From contig NZ_SNYQ01000001.1 of NCBI RefSeq assembly GCF_004363295.1, positions 310,001 through 374,000 of the forward strand: 64,000 bases of DNA. The letters run 5' to 3'. Below the pieces are notes generated by a model that made no database searches, was not told the DNA's origin, and was given only the letters and a program-made list of their open reading frames with translations. This document shows positions 49,372 to 59,375 of the stretch, in pieces. Source of the stretch: Mesocricetibacter intestinalis (GTDB lineage: Bacteria > Pseudomonadota > Gammaproteobacteria > Enterobacterales > Pasteurellaceae). The position numbers and the translations under genes are program-made. Position 1 is the first letter of the stretch. The number at the start of each line of letters is the position of its first letter.

Positions 49372-51222
49372 ATGAAAAATGTTAAACATTTTGCTCAGCG
49401 TTATGTTGATTGGGTAATCAAATTGGGACGTTTAAAGTTCAGTTTACTGGGCTTTATCGTGATTGCCGCTCTGGCATTATGCACGCATATTATTATGAGT
49501 TTGTTGATCGTGGGGGAAATACATTGGCGTAGCCTGAGCTATGCCATATTGTTCGGCTTAATTTCGACCCCTTTCGTTATTTATTTCTTTACCTTACTGG
49601 TGGAAAGGCTGGAGTTATCCCGTTTGCATCTGGCCCGTTCGGTGAAGGAATTACAACAGGAAATTAAAGACAGAATTCTGGCGGAGCAACGACTGGCTCA
49701 GGCTAATGATAATAAAACCCGTCTGATGGCAACCATCAGCCACGAGCTGCGTACGCCTTTAAACGGAATTATGGGGCTGACCCGTATTCTGCTGGATACC
49801 GAACTCAGCGAGCAGCAACGGAACTATCTGAATACTATTAATGTAAGTGCGGTATCTTTAGGTAATATTTTTAACGATATTATCGATTTTGAAAAAATCG
49901 ATGCGCAACGTATAGAACTTTATCGTACCGAAACGGATTTTTATTCATTCCTAAACGATATTCACAATATTTGCCGATTGATGGCGGAGCAGAAACATCT
50001 GCAATTTAAGATGCATTATGCGAAGGATTTTCCCTCCCGCCTGATGCTGGATACTACGAGGTTAAGCCAGATTTTATGGAATCTGATGAGTAATGCGACG
50101 AAGTTTACCGAAAAGGGCGAAATCAATCTGGAAATTAAACGGGTGGGCGCAAGCGAATATCATTTTATCGTGCAGGATACGGGGCAAGGTATTCCGCAGC
50201 AGGAACTGGATAAAATCTTCGCCATGCACTATCAGGTGGACAGCCGTTTTAATAAACATAAACCGGCCGGCAGCGGTATAGGTCTGGCGATTTCGAAAAC
50301 CCTTGCCGAACTTATGGGCGGTAGTTTACAGGTTCACAGCGTGCTGGGAGAAGGCTCTACCTTTATTTTGAGCATTCAAGCCGAAATTGCGCCGCAATCC
50401 GAGGTTGAAATCTCCCATGCGGGGGTCAGCCGTTTGCATATTCTGCTTGTGGAAGATGTAGAACTGAATATTTTGGTTGCTCAAACCCTGTTGGAGAAAT
50501 TGGGGAATTTTGTTGATGTCGCCCGCTCAGGGCAGGAAGCCATCGAGAAATTCGAACGTAGCAGCTATGATTTGGTTCTGTTGGATATTCTTCTGCCGGA
50601 TATGTCCGGTTTCGATATTGCTCATCGCTTGCGGCAGAATTACGAGCAGGATCGTTATGAACACCTGCCCCCTCTTATTGCGCTAACTGCTAACCTTATG
50701 CAGGATAAAGAAGAGTATCGGCGCAAAGGAATGGACGACGTATTACGCAAGCCGCTGCTCCCGGAAGCGTTGATCGCCTGTTTGAAAGAACATTTCGGCG
50801 AGGAACGGGAGAGCCTCGGCGTAGCTGTATATAACCGACTTCCTAAGGAAGAAAAAAGTGCCTTGGATTTTATTGATTTTTCTATCTTGGAAGAACTGAT
50901 AGATATGCTCGGCGTTGCGTTTGCGCGTAAAAGTCTGGCTTTATTCGCACAGACGATGCCGGATTATATGGAAGAATTGCAGAACGCTTATCGCAGCTAT
51001 CAGGAAGAGAGTACGGCTGCTGCCGGAGTTGCGGATTGTGCGCATAAAATCAAAGGTGCTGCGGCATCGGTGGGTCTAAAACGGATTCGCGAATTAGCGG
51101 AACGGGCCCAGCACCGGGAAAGGGCGGACTGGAGCCATAATATCGGCGAATTGATTGCAGAACTGGCGCGTTGTTGGAAGGGCGATACGGAAAGCTTGGA
51201 AAACTATTTACAGCGAATCTGA
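49372..51222 (+). CDS. arcB: Aerobic respiration control sensor kinase ArcB (PAS-less form)
   Basis: Membrane-bound tripartite kinase that senses quinone redox state and phosphorylates ArcA. It is 616 residues, against 778 in E. coli. Two membrane segments lie near residues 22-43 and 55-78. A short coiled linker leads to the kinase domain with His124 (TISHELRTPLNGIMG), then the receiver with Asp405 (LVLLDILLPDM), then the HPt domain with His558 (CAHKIKGAAASVG). The PAS domain and its redox cysteines are missing, as known in Haemophilus. ATG 49372 is chosen because the upstream open part overlaps the frd terminator. It follows frdABCD, whose homologues ArcA controls. An uptake signal lies at 49845-49853. 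Confidence 0.95.
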   Translation: MKNVKHFAQRYVDWVIKLGRLKFSLLGFIVIAALALCTHIIMSLLIVGEIHWRSLSYAILFGLISTPFVIYFFTLLVERLELSRLHLARSVKELQQEIKDRILAEQRLAQANDNKTRLMATISHELRTPLNGIMGLTRILLDTELSEQQRNYLNTINVSAVSLGNIFNDIIDFEKIDAQRIELYRTETDFYSFLNDIHNICRLMAEQKHLQFKMHYAKDFPSRLMLDTTRLSQILWNLMSNATKFTEKGEINLEIKRVGASEYHFIVQDTGQGIPQQELDKIFAMHYQVDSRFNKHKPAGSGIGLAISKTLAELMGGSLQVHSVLGEGSTFILSIQAEIAPQSEVEISHAGVSRLHILLVEDVELNILVAQTLLEKLGNFVDVARSGQEAIEKFERSSYDLVLLDILLPDMSGFDIAHRLRQNYEQDRYEHLPPLIALTANLMQDKEEYRRKGMDDVLRKPLLPEALIACLKEHFGEERESLGVAVYNRLPKEEKSALDFIDFSILEELIDMLGVAFARKSLALFAQTMPDYMEELQNAYRSYQEESTAAAGVADCAHKIKGAAASVGLKRIRELAERAQHRERADWSHNIGELIAELARCWKGDTESLENYLQRI

Positions 51223-51238
51223 AGCGGAGCGGAGAAAC

Positions 51239-51268
51239 AAAAGCCGGATACTGAATGATCCGGCTTTT
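51239..51268. terminator. Bidirectional terminator between arcB and suhB
   Basis: AAAAGCCGGAT and ATCCGGCTTTT form a perfect 11-base stem with an 8-base loop. The A and T ends serve both convergent genes. Confidence 0.9.
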
Positions 51269-51284
51269 CATTTCTAATAAATGA

Positions 51285-52088
51285 TTAGTTTTTAAATTCG
51301 GCGCCTAAACAAGGCTGAATTTTATTCAGAATTTCTTTCACTATGCGTGAAGAAGCCGCCACAATATGTCCGGCGGTTAAATAGGTATGTCCGCCGTTAA
51401 AATCCGTTACCAGACCGCCCGCTTCCCGCACGATTAAATCGCCGGCGGCGCAATCCCAGGCTTTCAGACCTATTTCAAAATAACCGTCCACACGGTTAGC
51501 GGCAACATAGCATAAATCCAATGCGGCAGAACCGCTGCGGCGGAAATCGGCGGCTTGCTCGATAAGCCCTTGCATCACCTCAAACTGAAGCGGCATATAT
51601 TTGTTTTGTTTAAATGGAAAGCCCGTCGCCAGAATCGCGCCCTGCAGATCTCGTTTGGCTTCGATGCGCAGACGCATTTCATTCAGCTTGGCACCGGCGC
51701 CGCGTACGGCGGTAAATAATTCGTTACGGATAGGATCGTACACCACGCCGACTTCGGTGCGACCTTTAACCCGAATGGCGATGGAGACAGAAAAATGAGG
51801 GAAACCTTTAATAAAATTAGTGGTTCCGTCCAGTGGATCTATAACCCATTGAATATCGTTGTCCCGCCCTTTTAAGGCCCCGCTTTCTTCGGTGATAATC
51901 GTATGTTCCGGATAGGCGGTTTTGATCACCTCGATAATTGCGGCTTCCGCCTCTTTATCGACATTGGTAACATAATCGTTGTTACCTTTGACGGCGGTTT
52001 TAATATCATCGCGACGTTCGTAATTTTTAGCAATCACATTGCCCGCTTTCCGCGCCGCGCGAATAGCGATATTTAACATTGGATTCAT
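51285..52088 (-). CDS. suhB: Inositol-1-monophosphatase SuhB / Nus factor
   Basis: Mg-dependent, Li-sensitive inositol phosphatase fold. In E. coli SuhB also acts as a subunit of the rRNA antitermination complex, which may be its main role. It is 267 residues, the E. coli length. Metal-binding motifs are EESG near residue 67, WVIDPLDGTTNFIKGFPHFS near 81 and AWDCAAGDLIVREAGG near 210. The start at 52088 (MNPMLNIAIRAARKAG) matches the family; eleven upstream codons are open. It is divergent from trmJ, as in E. coli. Confidence 0.96.
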   Translation of the reverse strand: MNPMLNIAIRAARKAGNVIAKNYERRDDIKTAVKGNNDYVTNVDKEAEAAIIEVIKTAYPEHTIITEESGALKGRDNDIQWVIDPLDGTTNFIKGFPHFSVSIAIRVKGRTEVGVVYDPIRNELFTAVRGAGAKLNEMRLRIEAKRDLQGAILATGFPFKQNKYMPLQFEVMQGLIEQAADFRRSGSAALDLCYVAANRVDGYFEIGLKAWDCAAGDLIVREAGGLVTDFNGGHTYLTAGHIVAASSRIVKEILNKIQPCLGAEFKN

Positions 52089-52223
52089 AATGGTTTTCCA
52101 CTGGATTTTAAAGAACAACAAGCCGAATCGACTCAGTAAATTTTGCCCTGCATTATATTGAAACTCCGTTGCTTTTTCCAGCGAAAAAAATTTTTTAAAT
52201 CCGACTAAATATAAAGGATATTA

Positions 52224-52232
52224 TGCTAGAAT
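52224..52232 (+). promoter_or_regulatory. Extended -10 promoter of trmJ
   Basis: TGCTAGAAT is an extended -10 element (TGn plus TAGAAT) 30 bases before the trmJ ATG. No good -35 is needed for this class. Confidence 0.6.
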
Positions 52233-52262
52233 AGCGCCAGTTTTGAGTTTGAATATAAGTGT

Positions 52263-53027
52263 ATGTTAAATAATATCCGTATTGTACTGGTAGAAACCAC
52301 ACACAGCGGGAATATCGGCTCGGCGGCACGAGCTATGAAAACCATGGGGCTCAGCCGTCTGTATCTGGCGGCTCCGAAATGTAGCCCGGATCAACAGGCG
52401 TTGGCGCTCTCCGCCGGTGCGGAAGATGTGGTAAAAAATGCAAGGCTAACGGAAAATCTCGATCAGGCGATTGCCGATTGTTCCTTAGTCATAGGTACCA
52501 GCGCCAGATTGCGTCATTTACAGAACAGTCTTATTGAACCGCGTCAATGTGCTGCTGAAGCCCTTCGTCATGCAGGCGGTGGTGAAGAAGTTGCCATTAT
52601 TTTCGGTCGTGAGCGTATCGGTTTATTAAATGAAGAATTGATGAAATGCCGATACCATTTGACTATCCCGGCGAATCCTGATTACTCCTCGCTGAATCTG
52701 GCGATGGCGGTTCAATTAATCAGTTATGAATTACGTATGGCATGGTTACAGACACAGCAGGAACAGGATAAGGTTATGCCTGTTTCTGCCATAGGCGATA
52801 CCGGTAATAAGCCGCCCCTTTATCCGACGGCACAACAGCTCGAGCATTTTTTTAGCCATACCGAGCAATGTTATCGGCAGCTAGGATTCATTCAAAATCA
52901 AGGGGTTATGCCTAAACTGCGGCGTTTATACCAGCGCGCCCGTTTAGAAACCAATGAGTTGAATATTTTGCAGGGAATGTTAACTGCGGTGGAAAAATAT
53001 CGTATCGCTAACAAGGATAATAGTTGA
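52263..53027 (+). CDS. trmJ: tRNA (cytidine/uridine-32-2'-O-)-methyltransferase TrmJ
   Basis: SPOUT-class enzyme that methylates the ribose of residue 32 in the anticodon loop of certain tRNAs using SAM. It is 254 residues. IRIVLVETTHSGNIGSAARA near residue 5, IIFGRERIGLLNEEL near 112 and DYSSLNLAMAVQLISYELR near 139 form the three trefoil-knot motifs. Its end overlaps the IscR-type site that precedes iscR. The suhB-trmJ-iscR order is the same as in E. coli. Confidence 0.95.
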   Translation: MLNNIRIVLVETTHSGNIGSAARAMKTMGLSRLYLAAPKCSPDQQALALSAGAEDVVKNARLTENLDQAIADCSLVIGTSARLRHLQNSLIEPRQCAAEALRHAGGGEEVAIIFGRERIGLLNEELMKCRYHLTIPANPDYSSLNLAMAVQLISYELRMAWLQTQQEQDKVMPVSAIGDTGNKPPLYPTAQQLEHFFSHTEQCYRQLGFIQNQGVMPKLRRLYQRARLETNELNILQGMLTAVEKYRIANKDNS

Positions 53028-53044
53028 CTATTTTAATAGGTTAT
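53020..53044 (+). promoter_or_regulatory. IscR type-1 binding site at the isc promoter
   Basis: The 25 bases starting ATAGTTGACTAT match the type-1 IscR consensus at about 22 positions. The site contains TTGACT (53024-53029), a good -35, with TAGTAT (53046-53051) 16 bases further as -10. Binding of [2Fe-2S]-IscR would cover the promoter and repress the operon when clusters are plentiful. It lies partly inside the end of trmJ. Confidence 0.8.
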
Positions 53045-53087
53045 GTAGTATTTAGAACATTATTTTGATTCATTAAGGAAAGGCAGC

Positions 53088-53552
53088 ATGAAATTAACTT
53101 CAAAAGGACGTTATGCGGTTACCGCAATTTTAGATATCGCACTCAATTCCGGGGACGGCCCGGTAACCTTATCGGATATTTCCGAGCGTCAGAGTATTTC
53201 CCTTTCTTATCTGGAACAGCTGTTTGCCAAATTACGCCGACATGGTCTGGTGAAAAGCGTACGCGGGCCGGGCGGCGGTTATCAGTTGGGACAGGATGCC
53301 GGTCAGATTTCTATCGGTATGATTATTGCCGCAGTGAATGAAAATATCAGCGTAACTCGCTGTTTGGGCCAGGGTAACTGTCAAAGCGGCAAAGTCTGCC
53401 TGACCCATTCTTTATGGGAAGAACTGAGTAATCGGATTGAAGGTTTTTTAAATAAGATTACCTTGGAAGAACTGGTCAGCCAGCACCATGAAAAGATGCA
53501 CGGCAGAGAAAAACATCAGGATTTCGAGAATCTTTTATTGATAAACGGTTAA
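53088..53552 (+). CDS. iscR: Iron-sulfur cluster regulator IscR
   Basis: Rrf2-family repressor and sensor of iron-sulfur status. It is 154 residues. The winged helix covers about 1-65 ([17 protein letters not shown] and [10 protein letters not shown]). The [2Fe-2S] ligands are Cys92, Cys98 and Cys104, with His107 following, in the same spacing as E. coli. AAGGAAAGG precedes the ATG. It is first in iscRSUA-hscBA-fdx-iscX. Confidence 0.97.
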   Translation: MKLTSKGRYAVTAILDIALNSGDGPVTLSDISERQSISLSYLEQLFAKLRRHGLVKSVRGPGGGYQLGQDAGQISIGMIIAAVNENISVTRCLGQGNCQSGKVCLTHSLWEELSNRIEGFLNKITLEELVSQHHEKMHGREKHQDFENLLLING

Positions 53553-53608
53553 AGATTATCGACCCGAATAATTTTACTCGGGTCTGCAAAATAAAAACGG
53601 AGTGAAGA

Positions 53609-54823
53609 ATGAAATTACCAATTTATTTGGATTATGCGGCGACTTGCCCGGTGGATGAACGCGTAGCGAAAAAGATGGCGGAATATATGACTAAGGACGG
53701 TATTTTCGGTAACCCCGCCTCTCGTTCCCATAAATTCGGCTGGGAAGCGGAAGAAGCGGTTGATGTGGCGCGTAATCATATTGCCGATCTAATCGGTGCC
53801 GACAGCCGGGAAATTGTGTTTACTTCCGGGGCGACGGAGTCCGACAACCTGGCGATTAAAGGTGCGGCGCATTTTTATCAAACGAAAGGTAAGCATATCA
53901 TCACTTGTAAAACCGAACATAAAGCGGTGCTGGACACCTGCCGCCAGTTGGAACGGGAAGGTTTTGAAGTAACTTATCTCACCCCTAAAGCGGACGGTTT
54001 AATCGACTTGGAAGATTTAAAAGGAGCGATGCGCGAAGATACCGTTCTGGTGTCCATTATGCACGTGAATAACGAAATCGGCGTTATTCAGGATATCGCC
54101 GCCATCGGCGAGCTGTGCCGCGAGCGTAAAATTATTTTTCATGTGGACGCCACGCAAAGTGTGGGTAAACTGCCTATTAATCTGGCCGAGCTCAAAGTGG
54201 ATCTGATGTCTATGTCCGGGCATAAACTTTACGGGCCGAAAGGTATAGGCGCACTCTATGTACGTCGTAAACCGCGCGTACGTTTAGAAGCTATTATTCA
54301 CGGCGGCGGCCACGAGCGCGGTATGCGTTCGGGTACCTTACCTGTGCATCAAATTGTCGGCATGGGCGAAGCTTATCGCATCTGCAAAGAGGAAATGGCC
54401 GCTGAAATGCCTCGCCTGACCGCATTGCGCGATCGCCTATACCAAGGGCTGAAAGATATTGAAGAAACCCATGTAAACGGTTCTATGGAACAGCGTGTGG
54501 GCAGCAATTTAAATATCAGTTTTAACTATGTGGAAGGGGAGTCCCTGATGATGGCATTACGGGATATTGCGGTATCTTCCGGTTCCGCCTGTACTTCCGC
54601 CAGTTTGGAACCTTCCTATGTTTTACGCGCTTTAGGTCTGAATGACGAACTGGCGCACAGTTCCATTCGTTTTACCGTCGGTCGTTACACTACCGAAGAA
54701 GAAATCGATTACACCATTAACCTGGTAAAAAATGCGGTACAGAAATTGCGCGAATTATCCCCGTTATGGGATATGTACAAAGAAGGCGTCGATTTATCCA
54801 GCATCGAATGGTCGGCCCATTAA
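53609..54823 (+). CDS. iscS: Cysteine desulfurase IscS
   Basis: PLP enzyme that takes sulfur from cysteine for clusters and tRNA thiolation. It is 404 residues, as in E. coli. The PLP lysine lies in [12 protein letters not shown] near residue 206 and the persulfide cysteine in [15 protein letters not shown] near 328. [11 protein letters not shown] near 180 binds PLP. It lies 56 bases after iscR. Confidence 0.98.
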   Translation: MKLPIYLDYAATCPVDERVAKKMAEYMTKDGIFGNPASRSHKFGWEAEEAVDVARNHIADLIGADSREIVFTSGATESDNLAIKGAAHFYQTKGKHIITCKTEHKAVLDTCRQLEREGFEVTYLTPKADGLIDLEDLKGAMREDTVLVSIMHVNNEIGVIQDIAAIGELCRERKIIFHVDATQSVGKLPINLAELKVDLMSMSGHKLYGPKGIGALYVRRKPRVRLEAIIHGGGHERGMRSGTLPVHQIVGMGEAYRICKEEMAAEMPRLTALRDRLYQGLKDIEETHVNGSMEQRVGSNLNISFNYVEGESLMMALRDIAVSSGSACTSASLEPSYVLRALGLNDELAHSSIRFTVGRYTTEEEIDYTINLVKNAVQKLRELSPLWDMYKEGVDLSSIEWSAH

Positions 54824-54865
54824 GTCGGCGTTATAGTAACAAATTCAATACGGAGAAATATAGAA

Positions 54866-55249
54866 ATGGCATATAGCGAGAAAGTCATCGATCATTATGA
54901 AAATCCGCGCAACGTAGGCGCATTTGATAAAAAAGCGGCGGATGTGGGTACCGGTATGGTCGGCGCTCCGGCTTGCGGTGATGTAATGCAGTTGCAAATT
55001 AAAGTGAATGGCGAAGGCATTATTGAAGATGCAAAATTTAAAACCTACGGCTGCGGTTCGGCGATCGCCTCAAGTTCGTTAATTACCGAATGGGTTAAAG
55101 GGAAATCCTTAGACGAAGCCCAGGCGATAAAAAATAGTCAAATCGCCGAAGAACTGGAATTGCCGCCGGTGAAGATCCATTGTTCCATCTTGGCCGAAGA
55201 TGCAATAAAAGCGGCGATTGCGGATTATAAAGCGAAAAAAGGCTCTTGA
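54866..55249 (+). CDS. iscU: Iron-sulfur cluster scaffold IscU
   Basis: Scaffold on which clusters are built from IscS sulfur and iron. It is 127 residues. Ligand cysteines are Cys37 ([11 protein letters not shown]), Cys63 ([10 protein letters not shown]) and Cys106, next to the LPPVK motif (99-103) that HscA recognises. Asp39 is also conserved. It lies 42 bases after iscS. Confidence 0.98.
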   Translation: MAYSEKVIDHYENPRNVGAFDKKAADVGTGMVGAPACGDVMQLQIKVNGEGIIEDAKFKTYGCGSAIASSSLITEWVKGKSLDEAQAIKNSQIAEELELPPVKIHCSILAEDAIKAAIADYKAKKGS

Positions 55250-55310
55250 TTTTTTATGCTCGGCGCTCGTTAGTTTTCGGGCGCTTATTTCATATCTGGT
55301 GGTAAAGAAA

Positions 55311-55634
55311 ATGGCGATTACATTAACGGAAAGTGCGGCAAACCGGGTTAAAACTTTTTTAAAAAACCGGGGTAAAGGAATAGGCTTGCGTTTAGGGATC
55401 AAAACTTCCGGCTGTTCCGGACTGGCTTACGTACTTGAATTTGTCGATGAACTGAATGCAGATGATAAGGTATTCGAGCAGGGTGATGTAAAAATTATCG
55501 TAGATAGTAAAAGTCTGGTTTATCTGGACGGTACCCAACTGGATTTCGTCAAAGAAGGTTTGAACGAAGGTTTTAAATTTGCCAATCCGAACGTTAAAGA
55601 TCAATGCGGATGCGGCGAAAGTTTTAATGTTTAA
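55311..55634 (+). CDS. iscA: A-type iron-sulfur carrier IscA
   Basis: Carries iron or clusters to target enzymes. It is 107 residues, as in E. coli. The three conserved cysteines occur in [12 protein letters not shown] (near 35) and in QCGCGESF (near 99 and 101). The frame is open 31 codons upstream, overlapping iscU, but ATG 55311 is the conserved start [10 protein letters not shown]. It lies 61 bases after iscU. Confidence 0.97.
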   Translation: MAITLTESAANRVKTFLKNRGKGIGLRLGIKTSGCSGLAYVLEFVDELNADDKVFEQGDVKIIVDSKSLVYLDGTQLDFVKEGLNEGFKFANPNVKDQCGCGESFNV

Positions 55635-55654
55635 GTATGGGTTCGAGCGAAACT

Positions 55655-56176
55655 ATGAGCAACCCTTTTAGTCTGTTTGATCTGCCGGTACAATTCGCTA
55701 TTGATCAAAACCTGCTTGCGCAACGTTATTTGCGTCTTCAGAAAACCCTTCATCCCGATAATTTCGCACAAGCTTCCGTGCAGGAACAGCGTCTGGCCAT
55801 GCAGAAATCGGCGGAAATCAATGATGCACTGCAAATTTTGAAAGATCCTATTTTGCGTGCGGAAAAAATAATTGCCCTGAACTGCGAGCAGGTTAAGGAT
55901 CCAGAACAGAAAAGCAGCCATGATATGGCATTTCTGATGCAGCAGATGCAATGGCGCGAGCAATTGGAAGAAATCGCAGCGACGAAAGCGCAGGACGCCC
56001 TGGACGAATTACGCCGGGAAGTCGAGGAAAAACAGGGCGAAATGCTGAATGAAGTTGAAAGATTATTGACACAAAAGCAATGGCAGCAGGCGGACGGCTT
56101 ATGTGATAAACTACGTTTTATGCAAAAGCTGCTGGAAGAAATCGATAATGTGGAAGAACAGCAGTTGGCATACTGA
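55655..56176 (+). CDS. hscB: Co-chaperone HscB
   Basis: J-domain protein that brings IscU to HscA and stimulates its ATPase. It is 173 residues. The J domain at 1-75 carries the HPD motif within LHPDNFAQASVQEQ near residue 34. The C-terminal helical bundle binds IscU. MSNPFSLFDLPVQF is the family start at 55655; an ATG six codons earlier (55637) lacks a ribosome site. Confidence 0.95.
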   Translation: MSNPFSLFDLPVQFAIDQNLLAQRYLRLQKTLHPDNFAQASVQEQRLAMQKSAEINDALQILKDPILRAEKIIALNCEQVKDPEQKSSHDMAFLMQQMQWREQLEEIAATKAQDALDELRREVEEKQGEMLNEVERLLTQKQWQQADGLCDKLRFMQKLLEEIDNVEEQQLAY

Positions 56177-56299
56177 CTGTAGCGAAAGTGCGGTCGTTTT
56201 TTAAGGTTTTTTTGCCGGCTTAATCCGAACTGAGGCCGGTATTATCCGATAGCAATTGAGATCAATATTCGACCAATAAGAATCAAAACAGAGAATAAC

Positions 56300-58153
56300 A
56301 TGGCATTATTACAAATTGCAGAACCGGGTCAGACTGCCGCACCCCATCAGCATCGGCTGGCGGTGGGCATCGATCTGGGTACCACCAATTCTTTAGTGGC
56401 CTCGGTTCGTAACGGCCAGGCATCAATTCTGGCGGATGAAGAGGAACGGGCGTTAACCCCTTCCGTGGTACATTATTCGGCTCAAGACAAACGGGTTGGG
56501 CTGGCAGCACTGAATGATGCCAGTACGGATCCTCATAATACGGTGATTTCGGTAAAACGTTTAATCGGCAGAAGTTTGGCCGATGTACAGCAACGTTATC
56601 CGAATCTGCCTTATCGCTTTATTGCTAGCGAAAACGGTTTACCTTTATTTGTAACCGACCAGGGCAACAAAAGTCCCATTGAAGTATCGGCGGATATTTT
56701 AAGCCGGCTGAATCATATTGCACAGCAACGCTTGGGCGGAGAATTATCCGGCGTTGTGATTACCGTACCCGCTTATTTCGATGATGCGCAGCGTCAGAGT
56801 ACCAAAGATGCGGCCAGACTCGCCGGTCTGAATGTATTGCGGTTGTTAAATGAACCTACCGCAGCCGCTATCGCCTACGGTCTTGACAGCGGGCAAGAAG
56901 GGGTGATTGCGGTTTATGATTTGGGCGGCGGCACCTTTGATATTTCGATTCTGCGTTTATCCAAAGGGGTATTTGAGGTATTGGCGACCGGCGGCGATAC
57001 GGCGCTGGGCGGCGATGATTTTGATCATTTGCTGGCGGACTGGATTCAGGCTCAAGCCGGCGTAGAGGCGCAGGACGAAAGGCAGAAACGCCGTTTGCTT
57101 GAACTGGCGGCACAAACTAAAATAGCCCTGAGCGAGCAACAGAGTTGCAGCATTGAATTTCAGCAATGGCGGGGAGAAATCAGCCGCGAACAGTTTAATC
57201 TACTGATAGCGCCTCTGGTTAAACGCTCCTTATCCGCTTGCCGTCGAGCCTTAAAGGACGCCGGTGTCGGTGCGCAGGCTGTGTGCGAAGTGGTGATGGT
57301 CGGCGGTTCCACCCGCGTGCCTTTTGTGCGTGAACAGGTGGGCGGCTTTTTTAACCGTACTCCGCTGACTTCCATTGATCCGGATAAAGTCGTGGCGCTG
57401 GGCGCTGCTGTACAGGCGGATATTCTGGTCGGTAACAAGCCAGATGCGGATATGTTGCTGCTTGATGTGATCCCGCTTTCTCTAGGAATAGAAACCATGG
57501 GCGGTTTGGCGGAAAAAATTATCCCGCGCAATACCACTATTCCGGTGGCTCGCGCTCAGGAGTTCACCACCTTTAAAGACGGGCAGACCGCCATGACGGT
57601 TCATGTGGTGCAGGGCGAACGCGAATTGGTGCAAGATTGCCGTTCATTGGCGCGCTTTACCTTGCGCGGCATTCCGCCGATGGCCGCCGGAGCGGCGCAT
57701 ATTCGGGTTACCTATCAGGTAGATGCGGACGGTTTACTGAGTGTTACCGCAATGGAAAAATCCACGGGCGTACAGGCATCGATTCAGGTAAAACCTTCTT
57801 ACGGCTTGACTGATGATGAAATTACCGCCATGTTGAAATCTTCTATGGAAAACGCAAAACAGGATATTGATGCGCGTTTACTGGCAGAACAGCGGGTGGA
57901 AGCTCGGCGTGTTATAGAAAGCGTATTGTCCGCTCTTGAATATGACAAAGATTTGCTGAACGAAAGGGAATTAACCGAGGTCAAAAATGCACTTGATGCA
58001 TTACAGACGTTACAGCAACAAAAGGACGCCCTGGCAATTAAGCAGGGAATTAAAGCGCTGGATGCGGCTACTCAGGAATTTGCCGCTCGCCGTATGGATA
58101 AATCTATCCGTAGTGCGCTTACCGGCCATAAAATTGAAGATATTGAAAATTAG
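56300..58153 (+). CDS. hscA: Iron-sulfur cluster chaperone HscA
   Basis: Specialised Hsp70 that drives cluster transfer from IscU. It is 617 residues. The ATPase domain has [15 protein letters not shown] near residue 22, [14 protein letters not shown] near 153 and [15 protein letters not shown] near 202. The substrate domain begins about 385 and would bind the LPPVK motif of IscU. It is 123 bases after hscB; this spacer holds an uptake signal (56186-56194), so some transcription may end or start there. Confidence 0.97.
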   Translation: MALLQIAEPGQTAAPHQHRLAVGIDLGTTNSLVASVRNGQASILADEEERALTPSVVHYSAQDKRVGLAALNDASTDPHNTVISVKRLIGRSLADVQQRYPNLPYRFIASENGLPLFVTDQGNKSPIEVSADILSRLNHIAQQRLGGELSGVVITVPAYFDDAQRQSTKDAARLAGLNVLRLLNEPTAAAIAYGLDSGQEGVIAVYDLGGGTFDISILRLSKGVFEVLATGGDTALGGDDFDHLLADWIQAQAGVEAQDERQKRRLLELAAQTKIALSEQQSCSIEFQQWRGEISREQFNLLIAPLVKRSLSACRRALKDAGVGAQAVCEVVMVGGSTRVPFVREQVGGFFNRTPLTSIDPDKVVALGAAVQADILVGNKPDADMLLLDVIPLSLGIETMGGLAEKIIPRNTTIPVARAQEFTTFKDGQTAMTVHVVQGERELVQDCRSLARFTLRGIPPMAAGAAHIRVTYQVDADGLLSVTAMEKSTGVQASIQVKPSYGLTDDEITAMLKSSMENAKQDIDARLLAEQRVEARRVIESVLSALEYDKDLLNERELTEVKNALDALQTLQQQKDALAIKQGIKALDAATQEFAARRMDKSIRSALTGHKIEDIEN

Positions 58154-58177
58154 GAAAGCAAGTTAGGAAATCCCATT

Positions 58178-58519
58178 ATGCCAAAAGTTATTTTTCTTCC
58201 CCATGAAACCCTTTGCCCGGAAGGCATGGTTGTGGATGCCGCCGCCGGTGATAATTTACTGGAAGTCGCTCTGGAAGCCGGAATTGAGATTGAACACGCC
58301 TGCGACGGCTCATGCGCCTGTACCACCTGCCATACCATTATTCGTGAAGGGGGCGACAGCCTGAATGAAAGCAGTGATGAGGAAGAAGATATGCTGGATA
58401 AGGCTTGGGGGCTTGAAGTAGATAGTCGGCTCAGCTGCCAGTGCCGGATTGGTAATGAAGATCTGGTGGTGGAAATTCCAAAATATACCATTAATCACGC
58501 CAGGGAAGAGAACCACTAA
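58178..58519 (+). CDS. fdx: [2Fe-2S] ferredoxin of the isc system
   Basis: Adrenodoxin-type ferredoxin that supplies electrons for cluster assembly. It is 113 residues. The ligands are Cys42, Cys48 and Cys51 in [13 protein letters not shown], and Cys87 in SRLSCQCR. It lies 24 bases after hscA and its last base is the first of the iscX start codon. Confidence 0.97.
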   Translation: MPKVIFLPHETLCPEGMVVDAAAGDNLLEVALEAGIEIEHACDGSCACTTCHTIIREGGDSLNESSDEEEDMLDKAWGLEVDSRLSCQCRIGNEDLVVEIPKYTINHAREENH

Positions 58520-58713
58520 TGAAATGGCAGGACAGTCAGCAAATAGCGGAAGCATTATATGATCGCTATCCGGACATAGATCCGAAAAGCGTACGTTTCA
58601 CCGATATGCATCGTTGGATCTGCGCGCTGGAAGAATTTGACGACGATCCGGAAAAATCCAATGAGAAGATTCTGGAAGCCGTCTTATTAAAGTGGCTGGA
58701 CGAGTTTGAATAG
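58519..58713 (+). CDS. iscX: IscX
   Basis: Small acidic protein (64 residues) that binds IscS and iron and modulates the rate of cluster assembly. [25 protein letters not shown] and the [25 protein letters not shown] tail are the family sequence. It overlaps fdx by one base and ends the isc operon. Confidence 0.96.
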   Translation: MKWQDSQQIAEALYDRYPDIDPKSVRFTDMHRWICALEEFDDDPEKSNEKILEAVLLKWLDEFE

Positions 58714-58767
58714 CTTCGGCTCCGTTCGGTTTTTTATCTACCTACTCATATCATATAAGGATATTTT

Positions 58768-59316
58768 ATGAAGAGAACACTTATCGCATTAGGTTTGGCG
58801 GTTTGCACCGCTTCGGTGTGGGCTCAGTCGGCAAAAACAGCGGAACAGCCTGCAATTAATATTGAAGTAAATGTTCTGGATCCGGTGAAAGGAGATACGC
58901 CGGCAGGGCATATCCGGGTTACTCAATCGGATTACGGTTTGGTTTTCACGCCGGAATTAAAAGGTTTACCTGCGGGTCTGCACGGCTTCCATATTCATCA
59001 GAATGCAAGTTGCGCGCCGTTGGAGAAAGACGGTAAATTGGTTGCCGCACTGGCGGCAGGCGGACACTGGGATCCGGAAAAAAGCGGACAGCACGGTTTC
59101 CCTTGGCAGAAAGACGCTCATTTGGGCGATTTACCGGCGCTGACGGTAAATGCGGACGGAACGGCAACCAATCCGGTACTGGCGCCGCGTTTAACTTCTC
59201 TTGAGCAAATTAAAAATCACGCCATTATGATTCATGTGGGCGGCGATAACCATTCCGATACCCCGGCAGCCCTGGGCGGCGGTGGTGCGCGTCTGGCTTG
59301 CGGAGTGATCAAATAA
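58768..59316 (+). CDS. sodC: Periplasmic Cu/Zn superoxide dismutase
   Basis: Removes superoxide in the periplasm. It is 182 residues with a signal peptide ending SVWAQ near residue 20. Copper ligands lie in [11 protein letters not shown] (His75, His77), the bridging His100 in GGHWDP and His156 in [11 protein letters not shown]. Zinc ligands are His109, His118 and Asp121. Cys82 and Cys178 form the conserved disulfide. It starts 54 bases after iscX with no strong terminator between, so some cotranscription with isc is possible. Confidence 0.96.
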   Translation: MKRTLIALGLAVCTASVWAQSAKTAEQPAINIEVNVLDPVKGDTPAGHIRVTQSDYGLVFTPELKGLPAGLHGFHIHQNASCAPLEKDGKLVAALAAGGHWDPEKSGQHGFPWQKDAHLGDLPALTVNADGTATNPVLAPRLTSLEQIKNHAIMIHVGGDNHSDTPAALGGGGARLACGVIK

Positions 59317-59332
59317 TTTTTTCTCTGCATTT

Positions 59333-59362
59333 AAAATCCGCCGTTATTACGGCGGATTTTTT
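59333..59362. terminator. Bidirectional terminator between sodC and manA
   Basis: AAAATCCGCCGT and ACGGCGGATTTT form a perfect 12-base stem with a 4-base loop, with T on the plus side and A on the minus side. The genes converge. Confidence 0.93.
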
Positions 59363-59375
59363 ATCCGGCATTGCT

